Positions 36,199 to 45,322 of a DNA stretch of 64,000 bases are shown in pieces. The stretch is from the NCBI GenBank assembly GCA_965206395.1, contig CBDBJK010000008.1:1-64000 (forward strand), read 5' to 3'. Made by a program: the position numbers and the translations under genes. Source of the DNA: CBDBJK01 sp965206395 (GTDB lineage: Bacteria; Chloroflexota; Dehalococcoidia; Lucifugimonadales; CATOSD01). The notes under the pieces were generated by a model. It made no database searches. It was not told the DNA's origin and was given only the letters and a program-made list of their open reading frames with translations. Numbering within the stretch: the stretch's first letter is position 1; each line of letters starts with the position of its first letter.

Positions 36199-36289
36199 TA
36201 AGAAACTTTTCGTACCATTGTACGGTTCGACCGAAATATCGCTTCTGGTTCACGCTTCGCCTTGCGGCTATAGTAAGTCTATTCTGATA
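36199..36289. other. Unassigned spacer
   Basis: No recognisable sequence between the IS5 end and the amidase remnant. A plus-strand frame that could be joined across the IS overlaps the amidase remnant antisense and was not accepted. Confidence 0.3.
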
Positions 36290-36486
36290 TTTTTATACAG
36301 GCTGGCGGGTGTATGCGCAGCCAGTTGGGGTGGCCGAAACCGGTCCTGTGGCGGGAATTGGGAGACGTCCTTGATACCGAAAGTCAACCCTCTCAATGGC
36401 CCATTCAGCGTGCCTTCGAACGCCACATGGTTGTCGCAGGAGAAAGCGCTCAGAGAGTCGTCCGGCGATCCTTGTGCGCTCATCAT
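36290..36486 (-). pseudogene. N-terminal remnant of an amidase
   Basis: On the minus strand, starting at ATG 36486 or 36483, the frame reads MSAQGSPDDSLSAF..., then GPLRGLTFGIKDV, which contains the catalytic Lys of amidase-signature enzymes. It then shifts frame, and the expected continuation TGFGHPNWLRIHPPA appears in another frame before all similarity ends. The remaining 400 or so residues are missing. It follows the deaminase-like gene closely, so the two were probably an operon. Confidence 0.6.
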
Positions 36487-36512
36487 CGGCTTCGTGCGTT
36501 GCCACCTCCGTC

Positions 36513-37742
36513 TCAGTGTGGCCAGTGCAGTTCTGCCGGCTTGCGGGTGAAGGTCATGCGCCCACGGTTGAATCCCCACAGCGGTTGCACCAATTCGCCA
36601 ATCGCTGTCGCCCGGTCGTAACAGTCCAGCACGACCAAGTCGGCCCACTTGCCGACTTCAAGGCCATAGTCGTCCAGCCGCATGAGCTTCGCCGCGCGAT
36701 TGGTGATCATCTCGTAGCACTCTACGATGTCGTCTCGCGCGCCTACCTGGCAGATGTTAGCGTAGAGGTTCGCCATACGGATCAAAGAGCAATCGCCGAA
36801 CGGTGTAAAAGGGTTCAGGACATTGTTTGTGGACAACGAGCAGTTCACTCCTTCATGGAGCAATCTGTGCACCGGTGTCACGCCCCGCATGATGCTGTGA
36901 TCCTGGTGCCGGCCCATGAGGAACAGATCCGTCGAGGGCAGCACTGTCAGTGCGACGCCGGAATCGGCCATGTGTTGGGTCTTTTCCTTGAATCGTTTCG
37001 AGTCCATGACTGAGAGTTTGTTCACGTGCCCGATGGCCACACGGCCGCCATAGTTGAACTTGTCCGTGAGCTCACAGACATAGTTGAGGTCCAGCTCACT
37101 CGGGTCGGGACCGAAATCGAGATGCATGTCAATATCTATGCCGAACTCCTGTGCCATCTGGAAGACGCGGTCGATCTGAGCGTGCGGGTCGCTGTCTGTA
37201 TATGGTGCGGCGCCGACGACCGAACCGCCTTTCTTGAGCGCCTCGACCATCAGCTCGTCCGTCCCCGGATTGTTGAGTAACCCCTCCTGGGGAAAGATAC
37301 AGATCTCGATGTCGATGGCCCATTTGTACTCTTCTATAAGAGGCAGGATGCCTTCCAGACCTCGTAGACCGATGCCGGGATCGACCTCGACATGGGTACG
37401 CATCTGGGTAGTGCCGTTCAGAATGCATTTCTCGAGAGTTTTCTTGCCCCGATTGTAGACATCCTCGGGCGTGAATTCCTTCTTGGCCTTGGCTACTTCT
37501 TCGATGGCTTCTCCGAGATCTCCCTTTTCCGAATTGCAGCGATCGAGTATGCAGGATTTGTCCAGGTGAATATGGGTCTCTACGAACCCGGGCGTGACCA
37601 ACCGGCCCTCCACGTCGATCTCCTCGCCCTCGGCGGCGAGGTTCGGCTCGATGGCGGCGATGCGTCCTTTGTCGATGCCGACATCGACCGTGGGCTTGTC
37701 GGCTCCATCCTCGATTCGTGCATTCCGCAGTATGGTATCCAT
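36513..37742 (-). CDS. Cytosine deaminase-like amidohydrolase
   Basis: A 409-residue protein of the CodA/AtzC branch of amidohydrolases. LVTPGFVETHIHLDKSC holds the H-x-H metal ligands, IDMHLDFGPDPSE the next His, and AIGHVNKLS another His. Where cytosine deaminases have a metal-binding Asp, this protein reads LSTNNVLNPFTPFGD, that is Asn, and the catalytic Glu position is Phe (HLDFG instead of HVDE). It may act on a different substrate, such as an N-substituted triazine-like or hydantoin-like compound, or be less active. The amidase remnant follows; that pairing is known from triazine or ring-cleavage pathways. Confidence 0.75.
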   Translation of the reverse strand: MDTILRNARIEDGADKPTVDVGIDKGRIAAIEPNLAAEGEEIDVEGRLVTPGFVETHIHLDKSCILDRCNSEKGDLGEAIEEVAKAKKEFTPEDVYNRGKKTLEKCILNGTTQMRTHVEVDPGIGLRGLEGILPLIEEYKWAIDIEICIFPQEGLLNNPGTDELMVEALKKGGSVVGAAPYTDSDPHAQIDRVFQMAQEFGIDIDMHLDFGPDPSELDLNYVCELTDKFNYGGRVAIGHVNKLSVMDSKRFKEKTQHMADSGVALTVLPSTDLFLMGRHQDHSIMRGVTPVHRLLHEGVNCSLSTNNVLNPFTPFGDCSLIRMANLYANICQVGARDDIVECYEMITNRAAKLMRLDDYGLEVGKWADLVVLDCYDRATAIGELVQPLWGFNRGRMTFTRKPAELHWPH

Positions 37743-38066
37743 GGTTTCCTCCCTATCTCGGCATCTGTGGTTGTATCTGTGACTAACCTCACCCCAGTAC
37801 TGGGCAGAGCAACAACTCCCTTACAAACCAGAAATAATCGGTTGATCCAGTTGCCATTGCTGGACTACGATAATGGACTTCAATACCCTTCCCTTGCTTC
37901 ATGCTTCGATGACTTCGGTAGAAGTTTAATAGCGTTGTAGAAAGCCAGCTCGTCCACTGATGATATCGGCTCTCCTTTCGGAGAAGGCCAGAATCTTCCA
38001 AGCCTTGCGCCGATCTCGCTGGCGGCCAGTGCTATTGTACCGCTCTACTGCACTCTTTAGCACCTC
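37743..38066. other. Intergenic, degenerate sequence
   Basis: No intact gene. A minus-strand frame near 37900-38050 (ERYNSTGRQRDRRKAWKIL) resembles transposon debris but ends in stops. The upstream region of the 37742 gene is at the left end. Confidence 0.3.
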
Positions 38067-38255
38067 TCATGCGAGTCGCTTCAGTAAGAGGTGAATCATG
38101 CTGATCTGGATCATGGCTTCACTGTTGGCAGTTAGCTCCTCGTAATCTCGCCCGCGGCTGCGGTAGTTCAACGGCCAAGCGAAGGCACGGTTCACAGCCC
38201 AGCGGTGCTTGACCAGCTCCGGGCAGAAGGGCATCTGATCCAGGAGGAAAGACAA
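38067..38255 (-). pseudogene. IS5-family transposase C-terminal remnant
   Basis: Sixty-two codons, FCPELVKHRWAVNRAFAWPL, then NYRSRGRDYEELTANSEAMI and QISMIHLLLKRLA, matching the C-terminal third of IS5-family transposases (usual form RWVVERTFAWL...SEAMIYIAMIHLMLRRL). The upstream two thirds are missing. Confidence 0.75.
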
Positions 38256-38623
38256 CGCGACTGAGAATCTAGCGGTGATCCGTCATATAACTCTCAATCT
38301 GCTTAAGCAAGAAAGGAGCCTGAAGGTGGGTATTAAGGCCAAGACAAAAGAACCGTATTGGAAACGAGTATCTTATGAAAGTTCTTTCAAAATAAAACGC
38401 GATTGCCCTGTTTGACCAGGTCGTATGTAGTGCCAGCGACATCGATATGATATACTACAGTCGGTTTTCGCATGAGAATTGCTTTTCGTAATTGGCTATG
38501 GGCACGCGAAGCTTTTTTTATTCTTCGGTGTGTGGGTGCTAACCCACATGATAAGTCAAATATAAAAGGAATGTTAGCTCTAAAAAGTCGGGGGGCATTC
38601 GCTCCGACAACCAAGGAGGGAAC
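38256..38623. other. Upstream region of the DUF1800 operon
   Basis: No gene. TG-A-TATACT at 38448-38456 is a possible extended -10 promoter, leaving a leader of about 160 bases. CAAGGAGGGAAC precedes the ATG at 38624 as a strong ribosome site. Confidence 0.4.
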
Positions 38624-40048
38624 ATGGTAGTCGAGTCAAAACGCGATCTTGAGCTTATTGCCCATCTGATGCGCCGTGCTGGCTTTGGTGCTACTCGGGC
38701 TGAAATCGAGGAGTTCAGCGAAAGAGGTTATGACGCCACCGTCGAGCACTTATTGAATCCCACTGACGTCCGATGGATGGGCGATTATATGGTAAGACGG
38801 TTCCATCACGAGCAGTCTGGGATGATGTCTACACAGGCGCCAGGCACTAACTGGTTGTACCGAATGGTAACCACCACTGCCCCGCTCCTTGAAAAAATGT
38901 GCCTTTTCTGGCACGGTATCTTCGCAACCGGGATCCCCAAGGTTGCTCATGGCAAAGTATTGTGGAACCAGATTCGTATGTTCCGTCGCCATGGTATGAG
39001 CAAATTCAATGACCTCCTTGTCGAGCTTTCCAAAGACCCGGCGATGATCGTCTGGTTGGACAACTACGACAATCATAAAGGTGCGATCAACGAGAACTAC
39101 GGACGCGAACTTTTGGAACTGTTCTCGATGGGCGTGGGCAACTATACGGAGGACGACGTCAAAGAGGCCTCTCGCGCCTTCACTGGCTGGACCATAGGTA
39201 ACACCGAATACATGGTGCTGCGGTCCGAAAGAGACTCCGACTGGCCTTACGGCCGCATCTCGTGGTATTCCGATTACCGTACTGAAGACCACGACGATGG
39301 TGAGAAGACATTTTTGGGCCAGACTGGCAATTTCAACGGCGAGGACATAGTAGACATTATCTGCCAGCAAGAGTCCACCGCCAGGTTCATTTCCAGGCAC
39401 ATGTACCATTTCTTCGTCGCGGACGAACCACCCGTTCCTGCATGGCCTTACACTCCTCCACGTGATCCCGCTGCGATAGATGCGCTTGTCCAGACGTATT
39501 TCGATAGCGGATACGACATCAGAGCCATGCTTGATACCCTTTTCCATTCCGAGTTTTTCAAGGACTCAGGAGTTCGCTACGAGAAAGTGAAAAGCCCAGC
39601 AGAGTTGGTTGCTGGCGTCCTACGCCTCACAGGGGAGTTCGACAGGCCCCGTCGAGAGATTCTGGACAGGGGCTCGCAATTGATCTGGATGGGCCAGCAC
39701 TTGAATAACCCTCCAAGTGTAGAGGGCTGGCATCAGGGCATTGAGTGGATCGACACCGGCACGTTGGTGGAGCGAATCAACTTCGCGTCAGAGCAGTTTG
39801 GTAACCTGGACAGTCCGGGTGTCAAATCAATGATAGGCAACATACTTGCCGATGAGCGTAAATCGCCCGGCGGACTGGTGGATGCCTGCCTTGACGAAAT
39901 GGGCGTTCTCTCGGTCTCGGACGAGACTCGAGACGTCCTTGAAAAGTTCGCGCAACAAAGTGGCGGCTCGCCAGAACTGACCGACAGCGAAAGAATATCG
40001 ATGATGCTCAGGCTCGCCGCGACTACCCACGACTTCCAAAGAGCCTAA
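38624..40048 (+). CDS. DUF1800 family protein
   Basis: A 474-residue protein of the DUF1800 family, beginning HLMRRAGFGATRAEIEEFSE and containing CLFWHGIFATGIPKV, NYGRELLELFSMGVGNYTED and ASRAFTGWT, the core signatures. Members occur next to DUF1501 proteins in many bacteria; biochemical function is unknown. Unlike many relatives it has no obvious signal peptide, so it may be cytoplasmic. It heads an operon with an NHL protein and a DUF1501 protein. Confidence 0.92.
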   Translation: MVVESKRDLELIAHLMRRAGFGATRAEIEEFSERGYDATVEHLLNPTDVRWMGDYMVRRFHHEQSGMMSTQAPGTNWLYRMVTTTAPLLEKMCLFWHGIFATGIPKVAHGKVLWNQIRMFRRHGMSKFNDLLVELSKDPAMIVWLDNYDNHKGAINENYGRELLELFSMGVGNYTEDDVKEASRAFTGWTIGNTEYMVLRSERDSDWPYGRISWYSDYRTEDHDDGEKTFLGQTGNFNGEDIVDIICQQESTARFISRHMYHFFVADEPPVPAWPYTPPRDPAAIDALVQTYFDSGYDIRAMLDTLFHSEFFKDSGVRYEKVKSPAELVAGVLRLTGEFDRPRREILDRGSQLIWMGQHLNNPPSVEGWHQGIEWIDTGTLVERINFASEQFGNLDSPGVKSMIGNILADERKSPGGLVDACLDEMGVLSVSDETRDVLEKFAQQSGGSPELTDSERISMMLRLAATTHDFQRA

Positions 40049-40095
40049 GCCAGTAGTCCAACGTCAATGTGACTCATGGAGGCAGAGGTGTGCCA

Positions 40096-41127
40096 ATGAC
40101 CACAGTTCAAACGAAGGCAGGAACCGAATTTCTGAGCTATGCTCTGACCGTTGGAATGTCCGCGGACTCGGGTCGTGGATGCTATTACCCGACCGACACT
40201 TTGATCGGCAAGAACGGTCGGCTATATGTGATTAATCGGTCGTTGGAGGGCCTCGCTAAAGGCGTGCGCGTCACAATGTGTGATATCGACAGCGAATACT
40301 ACAGTACCTTCGGTTCTTATGGATGTGGCGACGGCCAGTTCGTGTGGCTCACGTCAGGGGCCATGGATAGTCAGGGACGCATCTTCATTACCGACGAGTA
40401 TTTGCATCGAGTCTCTGCTTTCGACTCTGACGGCAACTTCCTGTTCATCTGGGGAAAGCATGGAAGCGATGAGGGACGGCTCGACGGTCCGTCAGGGATC
40501 GCCTGCGACGATAGCGACAACATATTCATAGCCGACACGCACAATAATCGTGTTCAAAAGTTCACCTCGAACGGTATGTTCCTGTCCGCAATTGGCTCTG
40601 CGGGAGATGGCGAAGGTCAACTTTCATTGCCCTGGGGAGTAACCGTATCGCCCGGTGGTGATGTCTACGTGGCGGACTGGGGCAACGACCGCATACAGCG
40701 GTTCAAGCCCGATGGCGAGTTCGTGGAATCGTTTGGTGAGCCGGGCAAGGGCAATGGTCAATTCACCAGGCCATCAAGTGTTGCGGTGGACGAAGAGGGT
40801 TACATGTATGTGGCAGACTGGGGCAATGAGCGCGTACAGGTGCTTGACCCGGATGGGGGGTTTGTCCAGATGTTGCGGGGTGAAGCGACACTCTCCAAAT
40901 GGGCGGCAAACTTCCTGGCGATAAACAAAGAAGAAGGTGAGGCCAGGAGCAGGGCTAATCTCGAGCCTCAGATCGAGTTCTTCGACCCCGACGACCCGCA
41001 TGAGGTTTCATCTAAAATCGAAAAATACTTCTGGTCGCCAATGTCGGTTAAGCTCGACGCTCAAGGAAGGCTGTACGTCACCGAGGGCAATCGTCATCGG
41101 ATTCAGATATACCAGCGAACGCCCTGA
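40096..41127 (+). CDS. NHL-repeat beta-propeller protein
   Basis: A 343-residue protein of about six NHL blades with the repeated pattern G-xxxxP-xGIAxDxxGxxYVADxxNxRIQxF: GPSGIACDDSDNIFIADTHN, LPWGVTVSPGGDVYVADWGN and RPSSVAVDEEGYMYVADWGN. An insertion (about residues 270-310) separates the last blade (WSPMSVKLDAQGRLYVTEGN). ATG 40096 is chosen for GAGGTG upstream. It may act as a binding scaffold for the flanking DUF1800 and DUF1501 proteins. A broken relative of its C-terminus is at 45082-45245. Confidence 0.88.
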   Translation: MTTVQTKAGTEFLSYALTVGMSADSGRGCYYPTDTLIGKNGRLYVINRSLEGLAKGVRVTMCDIDSEYYSTFGSYGCGDGQFVWLTSGAMDSQGRIFITDEYLHRVSAFDSDGNFLFIWGKHGSDEGRLDGPSGIACDDSDNIFIADTHNNRVQKFTSNGMFLSAIGSAGDGEGQLSLPWGVTVSPGGDVYVADWGNDRIQRFKPDGEFVESFGEPGKGNGQFTRPSSVAVDEEGYMYVADWGNERVQVLDPDGGFVQMLRGEATLSKWAANFLAINKEEGEARSRANLEPQIEFFDPDDPHEVSSKIEKYFWSPMSVKLDAQGRLYVTEGNRHRIQIYQRTP

Positions 41128-41198
41128 TGAAATATCGACTCTGTTCAGGCAATCCGAAAGGCAAAGAGAGCGCCTAATTCCTTGGAAGGAGACCCGAG

Positions 41199-42335
41199 AT
41201 GGCTAGCGATGGGCACGGCAAGAAATCCGTAGTGATAGTGCAGTTGTCCGGCGGCAACGATGCACTGAACACCGTTATACCTTACAACGACGGACGGTAT
41301 TACGATAATCGTCCACTCGTAAATATACCGCAGGACAAAGTATTGCGCCTGGACGACAATTTGGGGCTGAATCCCAACCTGTCTGCCATCAAGGAACTCT
41401 GGGACCAGGGTCACGTTGGCATCATAAATGGCATTGGCTATCCCAGCCCGAACAGATCCCACTTCCGCTCCATGGACATATGGCATACGGCCGAGAGTGA
41501 GAAGATCAGCGAGGAGGGGTGGCTGGGCAAGGCCATCCGAGACATTGATCCTCATGGAGAGAACACCCTCACCGGTATGAATTTTGGTCGGGGTCTTCCC
41601 AGGGCGCTGTACGCGAAAGGCGTACCCGTCGCTTCCGTCGGCAATCTCGAGACGTACGGACTGTTCCCCGACATTAGAGAAGAGGCTTCACGCAATATGA
41701 TGCTTGAGGCGTTCTCCCAAATCTATGGAGGAGAGGGCAAGCACGCGGTTTCCCAGTTCATAACGCAGACTGGACGCGACGCCTTGAAGGGCTCAGACAT
41801 CCTGCGGGTCGCCCCCCAAAAGTACTCCTCCAGCATAGAATATGCGGACAATCCCATCGCCCAGAACATGAGGTCGATTGCTCAGGTGATATGCGCCGAC
41901 CTAGGAACCAGGGTCTGCTACACCCAACCCCACCATAATTTCGACACTCATGCCAACCAGCTGCCCGCCCACGCCAAGTTATGGACGGAGGTGTCCAGAG
42001 CGGTCGGTGACTTTATGGACGACCTGAGGGAGCACGACAAGGACGAGGACACGTTGGTCCTGTTGTTCTCCGAGTTTGGCCGGCGCATCAAGGATAATGG
42101 TGCTGGGACCGACCACGGCTCCGGCGGAGTCGCGTTCGTGATTGGCAGCTCGGTCAACGGGGGTTTCTATGGTGAAATCCCGTCGTTAGAAGAGGCCAGG
42201 CAGTCGGAAGGGGACCTCCAATTCAACAATGACTTCCGTGGCACGTACTCGACCATACTCGAACAGTGGTTGGGGCTCGATCCTGTGTCGGTGACAGGCG
42301 CTAACTACGAGCAATTCGACTTCATCCGAAAGTAG
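41199..42335 (+). CDS. DUF1501 family protein
   Basis: A 378-residue protein of the DUF1501 (alkaline-phosphatase-fold, sulfatase-like) family: KSVVIVQLSGGNDALNTVIP at the N-terminus, PNRSHFRSMDIWHTAE, HHNFDTHANQ and LFSEFGRRIKDNGAGTDHGS at the putative metal site. Relatives usually carry a Tat signal; here the mature domain begins almost at once, so it is probably cytoplasmic. AAGGAG precedes the ATG. It closes the operon. Confidence 0.92.
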   Translation: MASDGHGKKSVVIVQLSGGNDALNTVIPYNDGRYYDNRPLVNIPQDKVLRLDDNLGLNPNLSAIKELWDQGHVGIINGIGYPSPNRSHFRSMDIWHTAESEKISEEGWLGKAIRDIDPHGENTLTGMNFGRGLPRALYAKGVPVASVGNLETYGLFPDIREEASRNMMLEAFSQIYGGEGKHAVSQFITQTGRDALKGSDILRVAPQKYSSSIEYADNPIAQNMRSIAQVICADLGTRVCYTQPHHNFDTHANQLPAHAKLWTEVSRAVGDFMDDLREHDKDEDTLVLLFSEFGRRIKDNGAGTDHGSGGVAFVIGSSVNGGFYGEIPSLEEARQSEGDLQFNNDFRGTYSTILEQWLGLDPVSVTGANYEQFDFIRK

Positions 42336-42739
42336 GCGCTTGTCGTGCGATCAATCTAGTGAGGCAAGAGCAGTCACCCAATATACTGCCATCCGAACGG
42401 TTGCATAGTTGTCGTAGTCTACCATCGCCTGGGCTGAATCTGAGCACGATATAGGTAGTACACGATGGTGTCTATTATTGCTTGTATGGCGACCACAGCA
42501 TAATCACTCATAGATAAATGCGCAATACACGCCTAAATGCTATGAAATTAGTTTCTAAGGTGGAGTCTCTAAATCTAGAAGATGAAGACGAATCTAGGAT
42601 GGCCCGTGAGAAGGCCATCCTAGATTCGTCTTCATAGGAAAGGCGGCAAGCGGATTGCAGGCTTCCCAGCATCCCTGGTTTGAGCCCGCAATGCTCGTAG
42701 GGGTCAAGGCCCGCAGCTTCACCCTTGAAAATGTTCTAG
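42336..42739. other. Intergenic with a long palindrome
   Basis: No gene. It contains the 23-bp inverted repeat listed separately, then unassigned sequence up to the IS5 element. Confidence 0.35.
42582..42635. repeat. Perfect 23-bp inverted repeat, 8-base loop
   Basis: Arms 42582-42604 (ATGAAGACGAATCTAGG...) and 42613-42635 are perfect complements around CGTGAGAA. No T-run follows, so a simple terminator is doubtful, although it lies about 250 bp after the DUF1501 gene. It contains CTAG in each arm, the target of the IS630 and IS5 elements here. It could be a structured RNA, a protein-binding palindrome or the relic of a small mobile element. Confidence 0.75.
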
Positions 42740-43936
42740 GGATGCTCTGAACAATCGGCTTCAGGCTGGGCCGAGTTGACCGGAGTGGTTTTGGGGGCGT
42801 TAAATTGCCTCATGGCACCGTGGTGAGGGTTATTGTCGGCCTACAACCGGCCCTGACAGGGCCTTTCGCCGCCCTTAGCCCTGATTTTGGGCGCACTTAT
42901 ACAAGGTCTCACGCCGCCAGGTACTGTTCGGCCCTCATCAAGTTGGCAAACCCCAGCAGCGTCATCAGCCGCTGCGTGTTCTTGGACAGCCCCCTGTAGC
43001 GGACCTTGGCGTAGCCGAAGTGCCGCTTGATGTACAGGAACGGATGCTCCACCTTAGCTCTGACCGACGCTTTGCGCTTCTCCGACACCGCCTCAGGGCT
43101 CCCAGGCTCCAGCTTCCGACGCTGGCCGGGCCTCATCGCCACCTGCCACTCCACGTCCAAGCCCCGGTTCCCCGGCCTCTTGTCAACTCCCTGATACCCA
43201 GCATCTCCCCACACCTGAGACTCCCCACCGTGCAGCAACCGGGGCAACTCAGTCAGGTCATGCACGTTCGCAGATGTCGTGGTCATGCTGTGCACCACTC
43301 CCGTCTGCGAGTCCACACCGATGTGCACCTTCATCCCGAAGTGCCACTCGTTACCCTTCTTCGTCTGGTGCATCTCTGGGTCGCGCTCTTTAGCCCGATT
43401 CTTCGTCGATGAGGGCGCCGCTATGATGCTCGCGTCCACTATCGTCCCCTCCTGAAGACGGAGACCCTTGGACTCCAGATAGCGGTTGATCTCCTCGAAC
43501 AGACCCGCGCCCAACTCATGCTCTTCCAGCAGGTGGCGGAAGTTCAGAATCGTCGTCTCGTCCGGCAGCGGCCCAGGCAGTCTCAGCCCTACGAACCGCC
43601 TCACCGATTCGACCTCATAGAGCATGTCCTCCATCCCAGGGTCGCTCAGGTTGTAAAACAACTGCACGCAGTGTATCCGTAGCATCACCGATAACTCGTA
43701 GGGCCGCCGACCACGACCGGCCTTGGGATAGAACGGTCGAATGCGCTCTTCCAACTCTTCCCAAGGGATCAGTCCATCCATGCGCTCAAGGAACTTCTCC
43801 CGGCGAGTCTTTCGCTTCTTGCTCTCGTAGTCCAAGTCCGCAAACGTCGGCTGGTTCATTGCCTCTCCTCCCCCGTCTTCAGGCCTTGGCCCTATTTTAC
43901 TATCCCACAAGCCATCGGGACTTATTCAGAGCATCC
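42740..43936 (-). mobile_element. IS5-family (IS5 group) insertion sequence, 1197 bp
   Basis: Inverted ends GGATGCTCTGAA on both sides and a 4-bp target duplication CTAG (42736-42739, 43937-43940), matching the YTAR target known for IS5. One intact transposase gene. It is different from the IS5 element at 35319. Confidence 0.9.
42909..43859 (-). CDS. IS5 transposase
   Basis: A 316-residue single-frame DDE transposase. NQPTFADLDYESKKRKTRRE, YELSVMLRIHCVQLFYNLSD, IVDASIIAAPSSTKN (Asp), WGDAGYQGVD (Asp) and RAKVEHPFLYIKRHFGYAKV (Glu) are the expected blocks. ATG 43859 is supported by GGGAGGAGAGG directly upstream; the longer frame to 43910 crosses the ribosome site. Confidence 0.93.
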   Translation of the reverse strand: MNQPTFADLDYESKKRKTRREKFLERMDGLIPWEELEERIRPFYPKAGRGRRPYELSVMLRIHCVQLFYNLSDPGMEDMLYEVESVRRFVGLRLPGPLPDETTILNFRHLLEEHELGAGLFEEINRYLESKGLRLQEGTIVDASIIAAPSSTKNRAKERDPEMHQTKKGNEWHFGMKVHIGVDSQTGVVHSMTTTSANVHDLTELPRLLHGGESQVWGDAGYQGVDKRPGNRGLDVEWQVAMRPGQRRKLEPGSPEAVSEKRKASVRAKVEHPFLYIKRHFGYAKVRYRGLSKNTQRLMTLLGFANLMRAEQYLAA

Positions 43937-44024
43937 CTAGGCTCTGTCGGCGTTGCTCTACATCTCGCTGCGGCCGCTCTTATCACACTTAAGCCGCCAA
44001 CCGATTCCGAAATGGTAGGCCGCA

Positions 44025-45065
44025 CTATGAGCGTTTGGCCAGTTTCGTGATCCTGCCCCCAATGAGGAACTCTGCCAGGTACAGGTTGCCTTCGGCGTCC
44101 ATCGCCATATCGTGGGGGCTATTGATTATGCCGGAACGGAGGTCCTTCCTTCGTGTGAGCGCTCCGCTTTCGTCTCTCGAGTTGGGCCAGCCATCTGTGC
44201 TCATCGCTTCCGTATTATCGGCGAAGTAGTCCACGAACTCGTCGTCGGCGTCGAAGATCGCCACCCTGGGGTTGAGCTCCGGCAGTATCATGAGACCGTT
44301 CTCGATTACGATGCCCCTGCGGGGCGCGCCGAGATGCTCAGCGCCAAAGACTCGTTTGAATTTGCCATTTAGGTCGTAGACCTGGACGCGCCCCTCAAAT
44401 CGCAGCAGTCGGGAACCCTCCTCTACTCTCCTGTGTTCAGCGACGTACAGCTCCGGCTCCGGCTTACGTCGGTCGATCCAGACGCCGTGAGGAATACTGA
44501 ACCTGCCGGCCCCTTCATCGCCGTTGATGCTACTGATATAGTTGCCGTTCTTGTCGTATCGATGCACGTAGTACATCCCGTACCCGTCGGAAACCCATAC
44601 GTCCCCGTTGCCCCCATGTCGCTCCTCGTCGACTGCGACGGCAGTGGGCGAGTATTTGCCCTCTCGATAGATCGCCAGGTCCGGCTGCTGAAGGACTATG
44701 GCAGTGCGGCCGTCCAGTGTCTTCTTTACCACCTGCCCCGGTGATAGGCTGTCGGTCGGTTTGTAGCCGTTCTCTTTGACCGACTTGTTCCCGTTGTCCG
44801 CTATCCAGAGGTACTCGGTGCTGCCCTCCTTCACTATGGTGATCCCGTGGCCTTCAACGAGGCCGCTATCCCACGACCCGCTCAGGTTACCGTCTCTGTC
44901 GAAAGTAAGTACGGCAGGGTCACCCGGGTGATAAATTATGACGTCCCCAGCCTCCGTGACCACTATCCCATGGTGCGCCCAGCCTGCTCTGGCGCTCTCG
45001 GTGTCGGGGATCTTGGCCCAATTGTCGATCCACTCGTACGTGTACTTTCCGCTGCCGATAAGCAT
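44025..45065 (-). CDS. Six-bladed beta-propeller (NHL/peptidylglycine lyase-like) protein
   Basis: A 346-residue propeller protein. Blades are seen as GHGITIVKEGSTEYLWIADN, SPTAVAVDEERHGGNGDVWV, SIPHGVWIDRRKPEPELYVA and SPHDMAMDAEGNLYLAEFLI. It resembles the fold of the peptidyl-alpha-hydroxyglycine amidating lyase family, but catalytic residues cannot be assigned by eye. AAGGAGGT lies seven bases before ATG 45065. No signal peptide. Upstream on the same strand is a broken NHL gene end; the neighbouring FdhA-like gene is also on this strand. Confidence 0.78.
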   Translation of the reverse strand: MLIGSGKYTYEWIDNWAKIPDTESARAGWAHHGIVVTEAGDVIIYHPGDPAVLTFDRDGNLSGSWDSGLVEGHGITIVKEGSTEYLWIADNGNKSVKENGYKPTDSLSPGQVVKKTLDGRTAIVLQQPDLAIYREGKYSPTAVAVDEERHGGNGDVWVSDGYGMYYVHRYDKNGNYISSINGDEGAGRFSIPHGVWIDRRKPEPELYVAEHRRVEEGSRLLRFEGRVQVYDLNGKFKRVFGAEHLGAPRRGIVIENGLMILPELNPRVAIFDADDEFVDYFADNTEAMSTDGWPNSRDESGALTRRKDLRSGIINSPHDMAMDAEGNLYLAEFLIGGRITKLAKRS

Positions 45066-45081
45066 CCTTGTACCTCCTTCA

Positions 45082-45245
45082 CTAAAATCCACGCTCGTAA
45101 ATCTGTACCCTATGGCGGTTGCTCTCGGTCACGCAGAGTCTGCCCCTGCGTCGAGCTTGACCGAGATTGGGGACCAGAAGTACTCTTCGACGTAGGACGA
45201 CTCCTCGTAGACGTCTCGGGCGAGGCCCGTCACGTCGGGCTCTAA
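45082..45245 (-). pseudogene. C-terminal fragment of an NHL protein, frameshifted
   Basis: On the minus strand VEEYFWSPISVKLDA and, after a one-base shift, LCVTESNRHRVQIYERGF then stop. It matches the C-terminus of the NHL protein at 40096 (KYFWSPMSVKLDAQGRLYVT). Only about 50 codons remain, 17 bases before the next gene, suggesting an earlier full-length gene in this operon. Confidence 0.65.
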
Positions 45246-45322
45246 TTCGGCTCGGCTCCTGACCCCCGCCTCCTCAGGTCTCTGATCCCTTCCTTGGTCT
45301 TCTACCCTGCGACCAGGATCGA

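Noticed and set aside
35140..36550. One long plus-strand gene restored by removing the IS5 element
   Set aside because: The frame joins, but the downstream half overlaps the antisense amidase remnant and the composite sequence is not protein-like.
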